64,000 nucleotides of DNA. It comes from Rhodanobacteraceae bacterium (GTDB lineage Bacteria > Pseudomonadota > Gammaproteobacteria > Xanthomonadales > SZUA-5). Positions 62,524 through 64,000 of the stretch are shown here, piece by piece; the stretch's first letter is position 1, and each line of letters opens with the position of its first letter. The notes under the pieces are model-generated. The model was not told the origin of the DNA. It saw only the letters and a list, made by a program, of their open reading frames with translations, and did not search any database. Position numbers and translations under genes: made by a program. Where the stretch lies: positions 1 to 64,000 of the forward strand of contig JADKFD010000099.1 of assembly GCA_016717705.1 (NCBI GenBank), read 5' to 3'.

Positions 62524-63442
62524 CAGGCGTCGATGCGCGAGGCCCACGCCCGCGGCGCGGCGCCCACCAATGATGCGGGGCACGCACCTGGATCAGATGC
62601 GCCAGCACGCTGACGGCGATCTCCTGCGGCGTTTGCGCGCCGATCGGCAGGCCCACCGGTGCCTGCAGCACGGCCAGTTGCTGCGCCTCATCGGCGCTCA
62701 GCGCGGCCATCACTTCGGCGATGCGCTTGCGGCTGCCCATCATGCCGAGAAAAGCGAACTGCGCGCCGGCAAGCACGCGCAAGCTCGCCACGTCGCTGAC
62801 GTAATCGCGATTGAGCAGCACGACGTACAGCGCACGGCGCGTGTCCAGCGCGTCTCTCAGCTTGCCAAATTCACCCGTCAGCGCTTGCGCCTGCGGGTAC
62901 TGCGCGGGATCGGCGTATTCCGGTCGCGGGTCATAGACCCACAGATCGAAGTCCAGGGATCGCCCCAGTTCGTATAACGCCAGTCCGCAATGTCCGCCGC
63001 CGACGATCAGCAGGCGCGGATCGGGCTCGATGGTCGTCGCAGTGCCCACCGCGCCGATGTCGCTGCCGTCGAGTTGCACGCTTGCGCCCAACGCCAGCGT
63101 ATTGGCGATGATCTGCGCGCGCTCAGCGTCCGCAGCGCCATCCCAGCGCCGCAGCGCCAACTCCATGCGGCCGCCGCAGACGCCGGCCGAGCCGGCGCCG
63201 CCGGTCAGATCGATCTGGATCTCGCCGTCGCGACCGCCGCGCTCAAGCAACTCCCGGGCAGCAGCGACCACGCGCGCCTCGGCCAGGCCGCCGCCGATGC
63301 TGAATTCAGTCGCTCCTCCCGAAATCAGCATGCGCGCACCCGCCTTGCGCGGCGTCGCGCCGCGCGTGGCGAGCACGCTGGCCAGCACCACCGGCTCGCG
63401 GCAGACCCAGTCGGCCAGGCGCGCAAACAGGCGCTCGTTCAA
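62519..63442 (-). CDS. xdhC: XdhC family molybdenum-cofactor insertion/maturation protein
   Basis: 307 residues. Inserts sulfurated molybdenum cofactor into xanthine dehydrogenase. N-terminal XdhC/CoxI domain: EPVVLASVLATRGATPRKAG, MLISGGATEFSIGGGLAE. C-terminal Rossmann-type domain: PRLLIVGGGHCGLALYELGR, VYDPRPEYA, YVVLLNRDYVSDVASLRVL and FLGMMGSRKR. It follows the XdhB-type gene on the same strand, as in many xdhABC operons. The TAG stop overlaps a palindromic repeat end. Confidence 0.93.
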   Translation of the reverse strand: MNERLFARLADWVCREPVVLASVLATRGATPRKAGARMLISGGATEFSIGGGLAEARVVAAARELLERGGRDGEIQIDLTGGAGSAGVCGGRMELALRRWDGAADAERAQIIANTLALGASVQLDGSDIGAVGTATTIEPDPRLLIVGGGHCGLALYELGRSLDFDLWVYDPRPEYADPAQYPQAQALTGEFGKLRDALDTRRALYVVLLNRDYVSDVASLRVLAGAQFAFLGMMGSRKRIAEVMAALSADEAQQLAVLQAPVGLPIGAQTPQEIAVSVLAHLIQVRAPHHWWAPRRGRGPRASTPA

Positions 63443-63461
63443 GCGCGTGGTACCGACGATG

Positions 63462-63535
63462 TGTAGGAGCGCGCTCGCGCGCGATCGCAGTCATCGGCAG
63501 CCATCAGCCCACATCGCGCGCAAGCGCGCTCCTAC
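63462..63535. repeat. Family C inverted pair between xdhC and xdhB
   Basis: GTAGGAGCGCGCTCGCGCGC at the left and GCGCGCAAGCGCGCTCCTAC at the right, about 33 bases apart; a REP-type doublet. The right end supplies the TAG stop of xdhB. Confidence 0.88.
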
Positions 63536-64000
63536 AGAGTCTTGACCCGCTCTATCGCGCGATGAATCGCCTCCGGCGTCGCCGGCGAATCCAGCAGCAC
63601 CTCGCGCGCGTCGCCAAATGCGGCCACCGCATCGCGCAGCGCTTCGCGCGCCGCCAGCGCCAGCATCAGCGGCGGCTCGCCGACCGCCTTGCTGCCGAAG
63701 ATCACGTCGACGCTCGGTGCCTGCGAGCGGCGATAGAGATCGACTTTGAAAGCGGTCGGGACATCGGCAACGGTGGGGATCTTGTAGGTGCTCGGCGCAT
63801 CGGTCAACAGCTTGCCGGCGGCGTTCCAGCGCAGTTCCTCGCAGGTCAGCCAGCCCACGCCCTGGACGAAGCCGCCCTCGATCTGGCCGCGGTCGATGCC
63901 CTCGTTGAGCGATTCGCCGACGTCGTGCAGCACATCGACGCGGCGCAACTGCTGCACGCCGGTGTGGGCGCAGACCTCGACCTCGCAAACCGCAGCGCCA
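63532..64000 (-). CDS. xdhB: Xanthine dehydrogenase molybdopterin-binding subunit, C-terminal end (partial)
   Basis: The last 155 or so residues of the large molybdopterin subunit, cut by the window end. Signatures: DVLHDVGESLNEGIDRGQIE, GGFVQGVGWLTCEELRWNAA, PSTYKIPTVADVPTAFKVDL and FGSKAVGEPPLMLALAAREA. GSKAVGEPP is the conserved C-terminal motif containing the catalytic Glu of the family. With XdhC it would oxidise hypoxanthine and xanthine to urate, the substrate of PuuD at 23.3-24.5 kb. Confidence 0.92.
   Translation of the reverse strand, partial: GAAVCEVEVCAHTGVQQLRRVDVLHDVGESLNEGIDRGQIEGGFVQGVGWLTCEELRWNAAGKLLTDAPSTYKIPTVADVPTAFKVDLYRRSQAPSVDVIFGSKAVGEPPLMLALAAREALRDAVAAFGDAREVLLDSPATPEAIHRAIERVKTL

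Overview
The window reads as chromosomal DNA of a GC-rich gammaproteobacterium, most likely of the Xanthomonadales/Lysobacterales. This is inferred from visibly high GC and from a gene arrangement typical of that order: smg-dprA-LysM protein, and def-fmt-rsmB-DUF4390-NtrY-type kinase. Abundant short palindromic intergenic repeats and several extracytoplasmic-function (ECF) sigma factors also fit. No rRNA, tRNA, CRISPR array or prophage was recognised.

Layout. 1-2.6 kb: the 5' part of a decayed group II intron beside a frame-broken M35 metallopeptidase. 2.9-6.7 kb: a frame-broken TonB-dependent receptor, a DMT transporter and a small exported protein. 7-17 kb: housekeeping genes (Rep helicase, Smg, DprA, LysM protein, BlaI/BlaR1 pair, peptide deformylase, Fmt). 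17-21.6 kb: RsmB, DUF4390 and an NtrY-like kinase without an adjacent regulator. 21.6-25 kb: purine-ring degradation (allantoicase, ureidoglycolate lyase, PuuD, UraH). 25-26.6 kb: NnrS and a small unknown gene, each preceded by an FNR/Dnr-type box. 26.9-38.5 kb: glycosyltransferase, TPR protein, acyl-CoA dehydrogenase, a large beta-propeller lipoprotein, a DMT exporter divergent from a MocR-type regulator, and a DNA glycosylase. 38.6-44.7 kb: ECF sigma factor, atypical NAD-kinase-like protein, SPFH protein, hydrolase, acyltransferase, globin. 45-49.2 kb: four overlapping genes, sigma factor/Ser-Thr kinase/sigma factor/cupin. 49.4-53 kb: a secreted cluster of cupredoxin lipoprotein, sensor, DUF3034 barrel and truncated haemoglobin. 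53.2-58.7 kb: secreted gluzincin, ECF/anti-sigma pair, MgtC/DUF4010 membrane protein, epimerase-DoxX fusion, DUF2269. 59-64 kb: unknown exported protein, second GT39-like transferase, BioH, XdhC, and the C-terminal end of a xanthine dehydrogenase subunit.

The genes outline purine use: XdhB/XdhC make urate, PuuD (with its own cytochrome c domain) and UraH open it, and Alc and AllA finish to glyoxylate and urea. UraD and allantoinase are not in the window. Several globin, NnrS and cupredoxin genes suggest NO/O2 handling.

Two cautions apply. Frameshifts interrupt at least five genes, including the conserved rep helicase, and a poly-G tract lies at 61.6 kb, so some broken genes may be sequencing or assembly errors. 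Intergenic space is full of palindromic repeat families whose ends supply stop codons to five genes and appear to lengthen others.
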